Positions 1 through 8,908 of a DNA stretch of 64,000 bases are shown piece after piece. Position 1 is the first letter of the stretch; each line of letters opens with the position of its first letter. Under the pieces are notes generated by a model. It was not told the origin of the DNA, ran no database searches, and was given only the letters and a program-made list of their open reading frames with translations. Both the position numbers and the translations under genes were made by a program. This DNA comes from Peptidiphaga gingivicola (GTDB taxonomy: Bacteria; Actinomycetota; Actinomycetes; Actinomycetales; Actinomycetaceae): positions 1,426,001 through 1,490,000 of the forward strand of contig NZ_LVZK01000001.1 of the NCBI RefSeq assembly GCF_001652275.1, in the 5' to 3' direction.

Positions 1-1
1 C

Positions 2-196
2 GGGCTTGTCGCCTCCGTCGTCGCTCTGGTCGTCAGGGGGCGCCGCCAGGGACGCGAAACACAAACCGCGGTTGTGATGGAAACTCTCGAATCTGAACGT
101 TCCGAGCCCGGCGTGGCGGGCTTCAAGCAGGGCGAAAGCGCGGCGGGCTCCGAAGGCGAAGGAACTGTCGGCTCCGAAGGCGAGTCTGAGGCCTGA
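2..196 (+). CDS. C-terminal end of a membrane protein (cut by window edge)
   Basis: The open frame runs in from the left edge and ends at TGA 194-196, giving 64 visible residues. It begins with a hydrophobic stretch (GLVASVVALVV) followed at once by positive residues (RGRRQGR), which is the pattern of a last transmembrane helix with its cytoplasmic end. The remaining tail is hydrophilic and rich in Glu, Gly and Ser. The following permease starts about 30 bases on, on the same strand, so the two may be co-transcribed. The protein could be another transporter, but the visible part does not identify a family. Confidence 0.6.
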   Translation, partial: GLVASVVALVVRGRRQGRETQTAVVMETLESERSEPGVAGFKQGESAAGSEGEGTVGSEGESEA

Positions 197-211
197 ACCG
201 AGGCCTGAGCC
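188..211 (+). repeat. 12-bp tandem duplication spanning the stop codon
   Basis: The 12 bases at 188-199 (GAGGCCTGAACC) are followed directly by 200-211 (GAGGCCTGAGCC), an 11/12 match. The first copy holds the TGA stop of the upstream frame and the second holds another TGA (206-208) in the same frame, so the duplication provides a back-up stop. Confidence 0.75.
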
Positions 212-226
212 TTGGGAGGGGACGGG

Positions 227-1714
227 ATGAGCACAGAGACGAAAGGCAACCGCGGCTCGGCGCAGGCTGGCAACTCGGCCGACGGCGGGCTTCGCCGGGC
301 GCTGACCAATCGGCACATCCAGATGATCGCTCTGGGCGGGGCGATCGGGACGGGTCTGTTTTACGGTTCGGCGGCGGGAATCAAGCTGGCCGGCCCGTCG
401 ATCCTCCTGGCATACGCGCTGGGCGGGATCGTCATTTTTTTCGTGGTGCGCGCGATGGGGGAGATGTCGGTCCACCGGCCGAGCTCGGGCTCGTTCAGCC
501 GCTATGCTAATGACTACTGGAGCCCCCGGGCGGGGTTCGTGGCCGGATGGAACTACTGGTTCAACTACATCGCCGTGGCGATGGCCGAACTCACGGTGGT
601 CGGCCAGTACGTTCAATATTGGTTTCCCTCGGTTCCGGCATGGGCTTCGGCGGCCGCCGTGCTGCTTGTCATCACCGCCGTCAACCTCGTCGGGGTGAGG
701 GCGTTCGGCGAATTCGAATTCTGGTTCGCCATCATCAAGGTCGCAGCCGTCGTCGGAATGATCGTTCTGGGCCTCTACGTGATTGCGGCGGGGGTCAACT
801 CCAATCCCCACCTGCCCGACCCCTCCTTCTCCCACCTTTTCGATCGCGGAGGCTTTTTCCCCCGAGAGCTCGACGGTTTCCTCGTCTCCCTGGTTTTCGT
901 CATGTTTTCCTTCGGAGGCATCGAGCTCATCGGGATAACCGCGGGCGAGGCCGAAAACCCGCAGCGGTCCATTCCCAAGGCCGTCAACCAGGTGGTCTAC
1001 CGCATCCTCATCTTCTACATCGGCGCGCTATTCGTCGTCATGGCCGTGGTGCCGTGGGACGCGATCGACGGCAAGCTCAGCCCCTTCGTCCAGATCTTCG
1101 ACTCCGTGGGCATCAAGGCCGCTGCGCACATGCTGAATTTCGTCGTCCTGACCGCCGCGCTGTCCGTGTACAACTCCGGCCTGTATTCCAACGGCCGCAT
1201 GCTTTATTCGCTTGCGTGGCAGGGCAACGCCCCGAAGGCGTTCACCAAGCTCTCCCACCGCGGAATCCCCTACGTCGGCGTGCTCTTCTCCTCGCTCGTG
1301 ACGGCGACGGCCGTGGCGATTGTCTACTTCCTGCCGGAAACGGCTTTCACGATCGTCATCTCGACGGCGCTGGCGTCGGGGATCATATCCTGGGCCATCA
1401 TTTTGATCACTCAGAGGAAGTTCAGGAAAGCCATCGGACCCCAGGGCGAGGCGGAGCTTTCATTCAAGCTCCCGGGCGGCAAAACGACGAACTCAATTGT
1501 TCTCGCCGCGCTGGGAGGGCTCCTTGCGCTCATGGCCTTCAGCGCCGACTACCGAACGGCGGCAATCGTCCTCCCAATCTGGCTCGCCATTCTATTCGTC
1601 GCCTACGAGGTCGGACGGCGGAGGAGCGGGCTCGGCGGGCCGGGCCGGAACGAAGGCCCGGGCGGACAAGCCCCGTCCGACGACGCCGACGAGTCGGCGC
1701 GCCCAAAGATATGA
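227..1714 (+). CDS. amino-acid permease, APC superfamily (AAT type), copy 1
   Basis: A 495-residue integral membrane protein with about 12 hydrophobic segments. The N-terminal signature RHIQMIALGGAIGTGLFYGS, GEMSVHRPSSGSF, and the ENPQRSIPKAVNQV segment are typical of the AAT family of proton-coupled amino-acid permeases (GabP, ProY, CycA, AroP relatives). It should import an amino acid across the cytoplasmic membrane; the substrate cannot be read from sequence. ATG 227 is chosen because a GGGAGGGG ribosome site lies 5-6 bases upstream; a TTG at 212 is a poorer start. It is followed after 7 bases by a paralogue that shares long identical DNA blocks with it. Confidence 0.9.
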   Translation: MSTETKGNRGSAQAGNSADGGLRRALTNRHIQMIALGGAIGTGLFYGSAAGIKLAGPSILLAYALGGIVIFFVVRAMGEMSVHRPSSGSFSRYANDYWSPRAGFVAGWNYWFNYIAVAMAELTVVGQYVQYWFPSVPAWASAAAVLLVITAVNLVGVRAFGEFEFWFAIIKVAAVVGMIVLGLYVIAAGVNSNPHLPDPSFSHLFDRGGFFPRELDGFLVSLVFVMFSFGGIELIGITAGEAENPQRSIPKAVNQVVYRILIFYIGALFVVMAVVPWDAIDGKLSPFVQIFDSVGIKAAAHMLNFVVLTAALSVYNSGLYSNGRMLYSLAWQGNAPKAFTKLSHRGIPYVGVLFSSLVTATAVAIVYFLPETAFTIVISTALASGIISWAIILITQRKFRKAIGPQGEAELSFKLPGGKTTNSIVLAALGGLLALMAFSADYRTAAIVLPIWLAILFVAYEVGRRRSGLGGPGRNEGPGGQAPSDDADESARPKI

Positions 1715-1721
1715 GGAATCG

Positions 1722-3224
1722 ATGAACGGTCACAGCGGCACGAGCTCTGGGAAGGACGGGCGATTGGGACGGCGAGCGGCCGAATCGCTCGACGCCCGGC
1801 GCGAGGACGCGTTCGACGACGTCGTCGCCCGGAAAGACCCTGAAGGCCTCCGCAAGGGTCTGACCACCCGGCACATCCAGATGATCGCCTTTGGCGGGGC
1901 GATCGGGACGGGTCTGTTTTACGGTTCGGCGGCGGGAATCAAGCTGGCCGGCCCGTCGCTTCTCCTGGCATACGCGCTGGGCGGGATCGTCATTTTCTTC
2001 GTTGTGCGCGCGATGGGGGAGATGTCGGTCCACCGGCCGAGCTCGGGCTCCTTCAGCCGCTATGCCAACGATTACTGGAGCCCTCGGGCGGGGTTTGTGG
2101 CCGGATGGAACTACTGGTTCAACTACATCGCCGTGGCGATGGCCGAGCTGACCGTCGTGGGCCAGTACGTTCAATATTGGTTTCCCTCGGTTCCGGCATG
2201 GGCTTCGGCGGCCGCCGTGCTGCTTGTCATCACCGCCGTCAATCTGGTGGGCGTCAAGGCGTTCGGCGAGTTCGAATTCTGGTTTTCCGCGATCAAAGTG
2301 GCGGCGGTCGTCGGGATGATCGTTCTGGGCCTCTACGTGATTGCGGCGGGGGTCAATTCCAATCCGCACCTGCCCAACCCCTCCTTCGGCCATCTGTTCG
2401 GCGACGGCTTCCTGGCCAAGGGCGTGACGGGTCTGCTGGCTTCTCTGGTTTTCGTCATGTTCTCCTTCGGGGGCATCGAGCTCATCGGGATAACCGCGGG
2501 CGAGGCCGAGAACCCGCAGCGGTCCATTCCCAAGGCCGTCAACCAGGTGGTCTACCGCATCCTCATCTTCTACATCGGAGCCTTGACGATCGTCATGGCG
2601 GTGGTGCCGTGGAGGCAAATCAACGGCAAGCTCAGCCCCTTCGTCCAGATCTTCGACTCCGTGGGCATTTCCGTTGCGGCCCACGTACTCAACTTCGTCG
2701 TCCTGACTGCCGCCCTTTCCGTCTACAATTCGGGGCTCTACTCCAACGGCCGCGTCCTCTATTCGCTTGCCCGCCAGGGCAACGCCCCGAAGGCTTTCAT
2801 GCGTCTGTCCCGCCGCGGGATCCCCTACGCGGGGGTTCTGTTTTCGTCGATGGTGACGGCCGTCGCCGTCGCCGTCATCTACTTCCTGCCGGAGACGGCC
2901 TTCTCGATTCTCATGGCTATGGCCCTCGGCTCCTCGATCATTTCGTGGGTCATGATCCTGCTGACCCACAGGGCATTCCGAAAGAGGATCGGCTCCGGCG
3001 TCGCCGACCTGGCGTTCAAGCTTCCCGGAGGCCTGGCCTCGAACGGCGTCGCCCTCGCCTGCCTCATCGGCGTCTTCATCCTCATGGCATTCAACCCCGA
3101 TTATCGAACGTCCGTCGCCGTCATGCCGATATGGCTTTTCATTCTTTTTGCCGCATACGAGGGGAAAAAGAGGTCCTCTAGGCCCGGGATGCCAGCGGAC
3201 CGGGTGCAAGAATCCCGAAGCTGA
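1722..3224 (+). CDS. amino-acid permease, APC superfamily (AAT type), copy 2
   Basis: A 500-residue paralogue of the preceding gene, with the same RHIQMIA..GGAIGTGLFYGS start, 12-helix pattern and ENPQRSIPKAVNQV segment. It has a longer, charged N-terminus (about 45 residues before the first helix). ATG 1722 follows a GAGG site. Large stretches are identical at DNA level to copy 1, for example around 1897-1960 against 336-399. Differences cluster in patches such as the loop after PHLP and the last three helices. This fits a tandem duplication kept alike by gene conversion while some loops diverge, so the two permeases may differ in substrate or affinity. Confidence 0.9.
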   Translation: MNGHSGTSSGKDGRLGRRAAESLDARREDAFDDVVARKDPEGLRKGLTTRHIQMIAFGGAIGTGLFYGSAAGIKLAGPSLLLAYALGGIVIFFVVRAMGEMSVHRPSSGSFSRYANDYWSPRAGFVAGWNYWFNYIAVAMAELTVVGQYVQYWFPSVPAWASAAAVLLVITAVNLVGVKAFGEFEFWFSAIKVAAVVGMIVLGLYVIAAGVNSNPHLPNPSFGHLFGDGFLAKGVTGLLASLVFVMFSFGGIELIGITAGEAENPQRSIPKAVNQVVYRILIFYIGALTIVMAVVPWRQINGKLSPFVQIFDSVGISVAAHVLNFVVLTAALSVYNSGLYSNGRVLYSLARQGNAPKAFMRLSRRGIPYAGVLFSSMVTAVAVAVIYFLPETAFSILMAMALGSSIISWVMILLTHRAFRKRIGSGVADLAFKLPGGLASNGVALACLIGVFILMAFNPDYRTSVAVMPIWLFILFAAYEGKKRSSRPGMPADRVQESRS

Positions 3225-3262
3225 GCCTGAGGCAACGGCGGTTGCGAAGACGCGGGCTGCCG

Positions 3263-3293
3263 CCGCCTGGCGTGGGCCCCGCGTCCCAGGCGG
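3263..3293. terminator. hairpin between convergent genes
   Basis: Arms CCGCCTGG (3263-3270) and CCAGGCGG (3286-3293) pair perfectly around a 15-base GC-rich loop. It sits between the end of the second permease and the end of the oppositely oriented OPT remnant, where a bidirectional terminator would be expected. No T-run follows, as is common in actinobacteria. Confidence 0.45.
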
Positions 3294-3310
3294 ATGCCCG
3301 AGGCCAGAAA

Positions 3311-4630
3311 TCACTTCTCGGCCTGCGCCCGCGCGTGCTTGTACAGAAGCGTCACGGCTGCCGCGAACAGCGCCGTCCCCATGAATTTCGCGGGCGTTGC
3401 GAACCCTTCGCCGACGACGGCGAGGGGCGCGTCGTCGCCCGACCAGCCGACGATTCCCGCGTAGACCACGCCGAAAAGGGATTCTCCGACGATCAGCCCG
3501 GTGCTCATGAGCACTCCCATGCGCTTCTTGCCTTCGACGTCGCCGCCGGAGCGTTCCGCCCACCCGTCGTACAGCGAGCCGAGCACGGCTCCGAGCGCTA
3601 TGGTCAGCGTCGTCGTCGGCATGAGATACATGCCCATCCCCACCGCGAGGGGCGGGAGCTTGAGCCTGCCGGCGGTCCCGCGCTTGAGCGTTTCGTCGAC
3701 GACGATGACGACGACTCCGATGAATGCGCCCCAGCCGATGTACGTCCAGTCGAGGGAATTGTCGAAGATTCCTTTGGCCAGTCTGGAGATGATCGACGCC
3801 TGCGGCGCGTTGAGGGCGTTGTCTTTGGCGCCCGGGGCGCCCGCAAAGCCGAATGTGCTCTGCAGCAGACCCAGCACGGGGGCGATGACAGCCGATCCGA
3901 AGAGCACTCCGACGACGAGCGCGACCTGCTGTTTCCACGGCGTCGCCCCGACGAGCTGGCCGGTTTTCAGGTCTTGGAGATTGTCATTGGAAATCGTTGA
4001 GATGCCGAAGACGATGGCCGCCGTGAAGAGAGTGAAGGCGATGAGCGCCTTCGTCTCCGATCCGTCGGCGGGGCCGTAGGCAAGCTTGACGGCGAGTGCG
4101 CCCACGAGCACAACGAGAATCCCCACGCCCGAGATCGGCGAGTTCGACGACCCGATGAGCCCGGCCATGTAGCCGCAGACGGCAGCGACGACGAGTCCGA
4201 TGAGAAGGATGAACGCCACCGAGACCACCATGAGGTGCGTCGAATTGTGGATGGCGGTCCCGTTGACGAAGTCCGCCAGGAGGAATCCGACGGGAAGCAT
4301 GAGAAGCGCGATCGTAGCGCCTACGATCTGGATCGGAACGTCGCGCTCGGTCAGGTCCACTTTCTTGCCGGCATGGCGCTTTCCGGCGGCGATCGCCGCT
4401 TCGCGGATGCCGACGGCGATCGGCTTGAGAATCTTGATGAGCGTCCACACCGACGCGATCGCGATGACGCCGGCGCCGATGAACCTCACCTGGTCGATGA
4501 AGACCCTTTTGACGGCCTCCTCCGACGCCGTCGCCGACTCGTCGCCCCATACGATGGTCGGCAGAAGCAGCCTCCCAGCGAACGCACCCTGCCGATAAAC
4601 GCGGCCTGCCGACACGCACCCTGCCGACAC
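3311..4630 (-). pseudogene. 5'-truncated OPT family oligopeptide transporter
   Basis: The frame gives 439 residues, of which about 400 resemble the C-terminal part of OPT-family transporters: FIGAGVIAIASVWTLIKILK, then about eight hydrophobic helices, GATPWKQQVALVVGVLFG, and a terminal MGVLMSTGLIVGESL segment. Bacterial OPT proteins are usually 600-680 residues, so roughly the first 220-250 residues and their helices are missing. The first about 30 residues (SAGCVSAGRVYRQ...) are translations of a 15-bp tandem repeat and not transporter sequence. No convincing ribosome site precedes the ATG. I read this as a decayed transporter whose 5' end was replaced by repeats; a functional half-transporter is much less likely. 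Confidence 0.65.
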
Positions 4631-4645
4631 ATGCTCTGCCGACGA
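4584..4645. repeat. 15-17 bp degenerate tandem repeat at the broken end of the OPT gene
   Basis: Four consecutive units: 4584-4600, 4601-4615, 4616-4630 and 4631-4645. All carry the core CTGCCGA and most read G(C)(A/G)C(C)CTGCCGACAC. A fifth partial copy may follow. The array coincides with the 5' boundary of homology of the OPT remnant. Confidence 0.65.
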
Positions 4646-4723
4646 GCGCGGCCTGACGGTGATTGCTTACTCATTTGCCGCGCCTCGGTGCGACGGGCGG
4701 CGCGGGTAGGCGACAATGGAGGT

Positions 4724-6019
4724 GTGGATCCACTTGTCAAAGACATCCTTTTCGTCCTTCTTTTCACCCTGATCGGCGGTCTGTTTTCCGCGTCGGAGAT
4801 GGCACTCGTTTCCCTTCGCCAGACGCAGATCGACGAGATGTCCAAGAAAAGCGCGGCGGGCAGAGCCGTTGCGCGTTTGACGGCGGATTCGAATCGTTTT
4901 CTCTCGGCCGTCCAGGTCGGCGTGACGATCGCGGGTTTCTTCTCGGCGTCTTTCGGAGCCTCGGAGATCGCCCCGGTTCTCGCGCCGACGTTACAGAAAT
5001 GGGGTTTGGGCGCCTCCGCCTCCCAAACTCTGGCTTTCATCCTCGTGACCGTCGCCATCGCCTACCTGTCCATCGTCTGCGGCGAGCTCGTGCCCAAGCG
5101 CATCGCACTCCAATCGGCCGAGACGATAGCCCGCGTCGTCGTCCGTCCGCTCTCGGTCATCACATTTTTGCTGCGCCCGGTGATCTGGTTCCTCGGCTTG
5201 TCCACCGACGTCGTGCTGCGGCTTCTCGGGCGCAACCCGCGCGAGCAGAAGGACACGATGGGCGTGGCCGAGCTCCGCGCCTTCGTGGCCAGCCAGGACA
5301 CGATCGGCGAGGACGAGCGCGAGATGGTCGTCGACATGCTCTCGGTGGGCGACAGGACCGTTGAGCAGATCATGACCCCGCGCACGGAGGTGGAGTTCTT
5401 TTCTGCTGACACGGCGATCGAGGAGGCTCAAAAGGAGGTTTCGGAGCTCGAGCATTCGCGGTATCCGGTTCGCCACGGAACGTCGGACGACGACGTCGTC
5501 GGTTTCATCCACATCCGGGACCTCATCAATCCTTCGTCAAACGTGAGGACGGTCGGCGACCTTGTCCGCGAAATACTTTTCTTCCCGACGGGCAAGCCGG
5601 TGATGGACGCCCTGAAGGAGATGCGCGTCAAGCACGCCCACCTCGCCGTCGTGGTGGACGAATACGGCGGAACCGACGGCATCATCACGCTCGAGGACGT
5701 CGTCGAGGAATTCGTCGGAGAGATACGCGACGAATACGATCAAGAGACGCCGGTGGCCATCAAGCGCGGGGATTCCCGGGACATCGACGGCTTGGCGAGC
5801 CGCGCGGAAATTGCGAAGGTTCTCGACAGCGAGCTTCCGGAGGGGCCTTTCGACACCATCGGCGGGTACGTCGTCAACGAGCTCGGGCGCATGCCCCGAG
5901 TGGGCGACGAGGTCCGCTGGGACGGGCGCATCCTTCGGGTCAAAAGCCTTGAAGGCCGACGAATCGCCTGGTTGCGGGCTACCAAGGCCGACGACGAGGA
6001 GCCGCCGGCCGACGGCTGA
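4724..6019 (+). CDS. hemolysin C / CorC family protein (CNNM-CBS-CorC_HlyC)
   Basis: A 431-residue membrane protein. The N-terminal CNNM/DUF21 domain (about residues 1-190, hydrophobic helices, FSASEMALVSLR and CGELVPKRIALQ) is followed by a CBS pair (about 210-330, MTPRTEVEFFSADT, VVDEYGGTDGIITLEDVVEE) and a C-terminal CorC_HlyC domain. Relatives take part in magnesium or cobalt efflux or tolerance. GTG 4724 gives the usual family length, although GGAGG at 4718-4722 lies very close to it; GTG 4688 is an in-frame alternative. The gene is divergent from the OPT remnant and convergent with the phosphofructokinase. The stop region carries a weak 21-bp repeat (CCGGCCGA at 6005 and 6026). Confidence 0.85.
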   Translation: MDPLVKDILFVLLFTLIGGLFSASEMALVSLRQTQIDEMSKKSAAGRAVARLTADSNRFLSAVQVGVTIAGFFSASFGASEIAPVLAPTLQKWGLGASASQTLAFILVTVAIAYLSIVCGELVPKRIALQSAETIARVVVRPLSVITFLLRPVIWFLGLSTDVVLRLLGRNPREQKDTMGVAELRAFVASQDTIGEDEREMVVDMLSVGDRTVEQIMTPRTEVEFFSADTAIEEAQKEVSELEHSRYPVRHGTSDDDVVGFIHIRDLINPSSNVRTVGDLVREILFFPTGKPVMDALKEMRVKHAHLAVVVDEYGGTDGIITLEDVVEEFVGEIRDEYDQETPVAIKRGDSRDIDGLASRAEIAKVLDSELPEGPFDTIGGYVVNELGRMPRVGDEVRWDGRILRVKSLEGRRIAWLRATKADDEEPPADG

Positions 6020-6085
6020 CTCCCTCCGGCCGATCGGGGCCGCAGCGGACGGGGCGGCCGCGCCGTCGGGCCCGGCGGGCCGGGT

Positions 6086-8443
6086 CTAGTCCGCCTCGTA
6101 GACCGCCGGCATGTCGAGCTTCTTGTCGAAGTCCTTGTCGGCCACGGTGTAGAGAATCTCCTCCAGGCCCCGCCACCACGGGTCGACTGGGAGCCTCGTC
6201 TTCAGGTCGATGAGCTCGTCCATGTGCGTCAGGCGCTGGACCTTGATCTGGCCGTCGGACAGACCCACGAAAACGCCGTCGCGCTTGCCTTTCTCGAACT
6301 GCCTGGAGAGCTCGCCGATCGCGTAGTTTGCCAGCCGCACGGCCAGTGTGCGGTCGAAGGGCGAGGGGTTGCCGCCCTGCTGCATGTGGCCGAGCACGGC
6401 CGGCCGCACGTCATACAGGCCCCTGCTTTCGGCCTCGAAGATCTTGGTGAGCATGTCGGTCGTGTAGTAATCGGAGGCCTCTTCGTTTGCGATGACGAGG
6501 TAAAGGTCGCGCCCGCCCTCGAAGGCTTTGACGATCCGCGCGGCGTCTTCGCTCAGCTGCGACAGGGATATGCCGTTCTCCGAGAGATAGACCTGCTCCG
6601 CGCCAGTGACTATTCCGGACATGAGCGTGAGGTATCCGCATCGGCGCCCCATCGCCTCGGCCACGAAGCACCGGTGGTTGGCCGCCGCGGACTGCTTGAT
6701 GCGGTCGATCACCTCGGCGTTGTTGTTGAGCGCGGTGTCGACGCCGATGGACAGCTCGGCGCCTGGCAGATTGTTGTCGATTGACGCCGGAACGCAGACG
6801 ATGGGCAGGTCAAAGGCGGGGTAGCGGTTCTTTTCTTCGACCATGTGCAGTGCGGCGAGGTATCCGGTGAAGCCGCCGATGACCATGAGGGCGTCGATCT
6901 GGTTCTTCTCGATCTCCCGTCCCAGTGCGTAGTACTGGTCGATGGCGGGAACCGACCGGTGCGTCCCCAGATGGGCGCCGCCGGAGCCGGCCCAAGAATC
7001 GACGTCGGCCCACGTCAACTCGCGCAGCTCGCCGTCGAGCAGGCCCGGAAATCCGCCGACGACTCCGAGCATGGTGAATCCTCGGTCGAGGCCGAGGCGC
7101 ACGGCGGCCTTCGCCGCCGGGTCCATGCCGGGCGCGAGGCCTCCGGCGTGCATGACGGCCACGCGCGGCGGGCGTCCGTCCGGCGTCGCGATATGCCCTC
7201 GGTGGATCTCCACCGGCATCGACATCGTCTCGAAGACGTCGAGCATTCCGCGAAATCCCGGGCCGCGCGAATCGACAGCTGCCTCGTAGTCGCCCGAGGA
7301 AAGGTACCCCTTGACGGCGCGGGTCTCGCGGATCGCCTCCATCAGGCGCAGGCGCACCACGCGGTTGCGCCGCGTGCCGACGATGCACGGCTCGTCCCCC
7401 TCGCCGGCGTGAACCATCTCGAGGGCAGCGGTGTAGCCGAGGATCGTCGACATCCACCGGTCGTAGGCCGACGGCGTGCCGCCCCGCTGGACGTGGCCCA
7501 GGGACGTGATCCGCACGTCTTCGCCGAGGCGATCCTGGATGGCCTCCTGGACCAGTTTCGCCGTGATCGGATTGCCCTGGCGATCCTGCGCGCCCTCGGC
7601 AACGACGATGATCGAGTCCCTGCGCCCGGCGGCCCTGCCTTCGCGCAGTTTCTCGCACATTCGCCCTTCCCAGCCCTCCTCGGGAGGAAGCTCGGGAATG
7701 AACACGTAGTCGCATCCGCCGGCTATGGCGCTCATGAGAGCCAGATAGCCGCATCGCCTTCCCATCACTTCGACAACGAACGTGCGCTGGTGTGAGGCCG
7801 CCGTCGAGGAGATCGCGTCGATCGCTTCAATGATCCGGTGAAGGGCGGAATCGGTTCCCACGGTCATGTCGCTTCCGACCAGGTCGTTGTCGATCGACCC
7901 GACGACGCCGGCCAGGTGCAGGCGCGGATGGGCGTCCGCCTGCTCGCGCGTGACCTCGCCCCGATCCACCAGCTCGTCAAGGAGCCCGGACCATTGCGCC
8001 CGCAGCTCGTCGGCGCCCGTGAGGGAGCCGTCCCCGCCGATGGCCACCACCCGGTCGATGCCCTCGGCCACCAGATTCCTGACCGCCTTGCGCATGCCGT
8101 CGCGCTCCCGGAAGGCTTCGCATCGCGCCGTCCCAATGGCGGTTCCGCCTTCGTTGAGGATCCCCGAGACGTCCGACCACGTCATCTTTCGTATGAAGCT
8201 CCCTCCCTCGACGGCGCCCTTCCATCCCTCCATGACCGCGTAGGGCACGGCGTCCTCGTGGAGGGCCGTGCGCACGACCGCCCGCACGACGGCGTTCATT
8301 CCCTGGGCGTCGCCGCCCGAGGTGAGGACGGCGATCTTCCTCGACTCGCCCGTTGCACCTTCACCGGCCTGCCCCTCGGCAGGCGCGGCCGCCGTCGATT
8401 GGTCCGGCTGGCCTGTCGGCTCGCTCTTCGCTGGCTCGTCCAT
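6086..8443 (-). CDS. pfkA: 6-phosphofructokinase, duplicated eukaryote-like type
   Basis: 785 residues, twice the length of the usual about 320-residue bacterial PFK, built from two PFK domains. The first half carries the catalytic set: LTSGGDAQGMNAVVRA, IGGDGSLTGAD (a GGDGS glycine typical of ATP rather than pyrophosphate enzymes), GSIDNDLVGSDMTVG, EVMGRRCGYLAL. The second half repeats the fold with altered active-site residues (VIGGFTGYLA, ASIDNNLPG, EAMGRRCGYLTL), as in the regulatory half of eukaryotic PFK. It should phosphorylate fructose-6-phosphate in the cytosol. ATG at 8443 is preceded by AGGAG; the upstream in-frame extension enters non-conserved sequence. The first about 35 residues form an Ala/Gly/Gln-rich tail. 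Confidence 0.88.
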   Translation of the reverse strand: MDEPAKSEPTGQPDQSTAAAPAEGQAGEGATGESRKIAVLTSGGDAQGMNAVVRAVVRTALHEDAVPYAVMEGWKGAVEGGSFIRKMTWSDVSGILNEGGTAIGTARCEAFRERDGMRKAVRNLVAEGIDRVVAIGGDGSLTGADELRAQWSGLLDELVDRGEVTREQADAHPRLHLAGVVGSIDNDLVGSDMTVGTDSALHRIIEAIDAISSTAASHQRTFVVEVMGRRCGYLALMSAIAGGCDYVFIPELPPEEGWEGRMCEKLREGRAAGRRDSIIVVAEGAQDRQGNPITAKLVQEAIQDRLGEDVRITSLGHVQRGGTPSAYDRWMSTILGYTAALEMVHAGEGDEPCIVGTRRNRVVRLRLMEAIRETRAVKGYLSSGDYEAAVDSRGPGFRGMLDVFETMSMPVEIHRGHIATPDGRPPRVAVMHAGGLAPGMDPAAKAAVRLGLDRGFTMLGVVGGFPGLLDGELRELTWADVDSWAGSGGAHLGTHRSVPAIDQYYALGREIEKNQIDALMVIGGFTGYLAALHMVEEKNRYPAFDLPIVCVPASIDNNLPGAELSIGVDTALNNNAEVIDRIKQSAAANHRCFVAEAMGRRCGYLTLMSGIVTGAEQVYLSENGISLSQLSEDAARIVKAFEGGRDLYLVIANEEASDYYTTDMLTKIFEAESRGLYDVRPAVLGHMQQGGNPSPFDRTLAVRLANYAIGELSRQFEKGKRDGVFVGLSDGQIKVQRLTHMDELIDLKTRLPVDPWWRGLEEILYTVADKDFDKKLDMPAVYEAD

Positions 8444-8644
8444 GGTGACTCCTTCTGCGCGCTTCAGGCTGTGCGCTTCTCGCGGTTTCCGCCGATTGGC
8501 CGGATTGGCATCCACTCCCATTGTTGACGTTTTGCGGGCGAATGCCAAGAGCCGCAGGGCCCAGAATGTAACTTTGACCGCATTGGCAGACCGAAGATTG
8601 CCTGTGCGATAGCATCGCTTATATATCCAATTCACGCGACTTCG

Positions 8645-8908
8645 ATGTCAAAAGAAGTTGATAAAATGGCTAAGTCCAGGTACAGCGATCTGCCAAAGCC
8701 GATCGGCTACTTGAAAAGAGCAGCTATAGATGCATATATGATGCACAATGAAGAACTTAGATATGTGATTGAAGGCAACGAATGTGTTTCAATTAATTCA
8801 GGCGTTGTAAAATACAGAATATCACGTTCAGGAGTTGACGGAACTGGAGGTGGTGATTGGAGTTCCGAATTGTTTATTTCACGTTGGATTTTAGATGGAG
8901 AGAGATGA
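8645..8908 (+). CDS. hypothetical small protein of AT-rich island
   Basis: 87 residues from ATG 8645; ATG 8666 (80 residues, MAKSRYSDLPKP) is equally possible. I do not recognise a family. The protein is soluble, without signal peptide or membrane segment, and ends with a Gly/Ser-rich part (GVDGTGGGDWSSE). It is the first gene of the island operon and overlaps the next ORF by 14 bases, suggesting translational coupling. From its position it might be a partner of the WXG100-like product that follows; this is inference from context only. Confidence 0.5.
   Translation: MSKEVDKMAKSRYSDLPKPIGYLKRAAIDAYMMHNEELRYVIEGNECVSINSGVVKYRISRSGVDGTGGGDWSSELFISRWILDGER

Noticed and set aside
1539-3938. 799-residue reverse-strand frame across the second permease
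   Set aside because: It is antisense to a clear permease, has Arg/His-rich composition typical of shadow frames in GC-rich DNA, and shows no domain.
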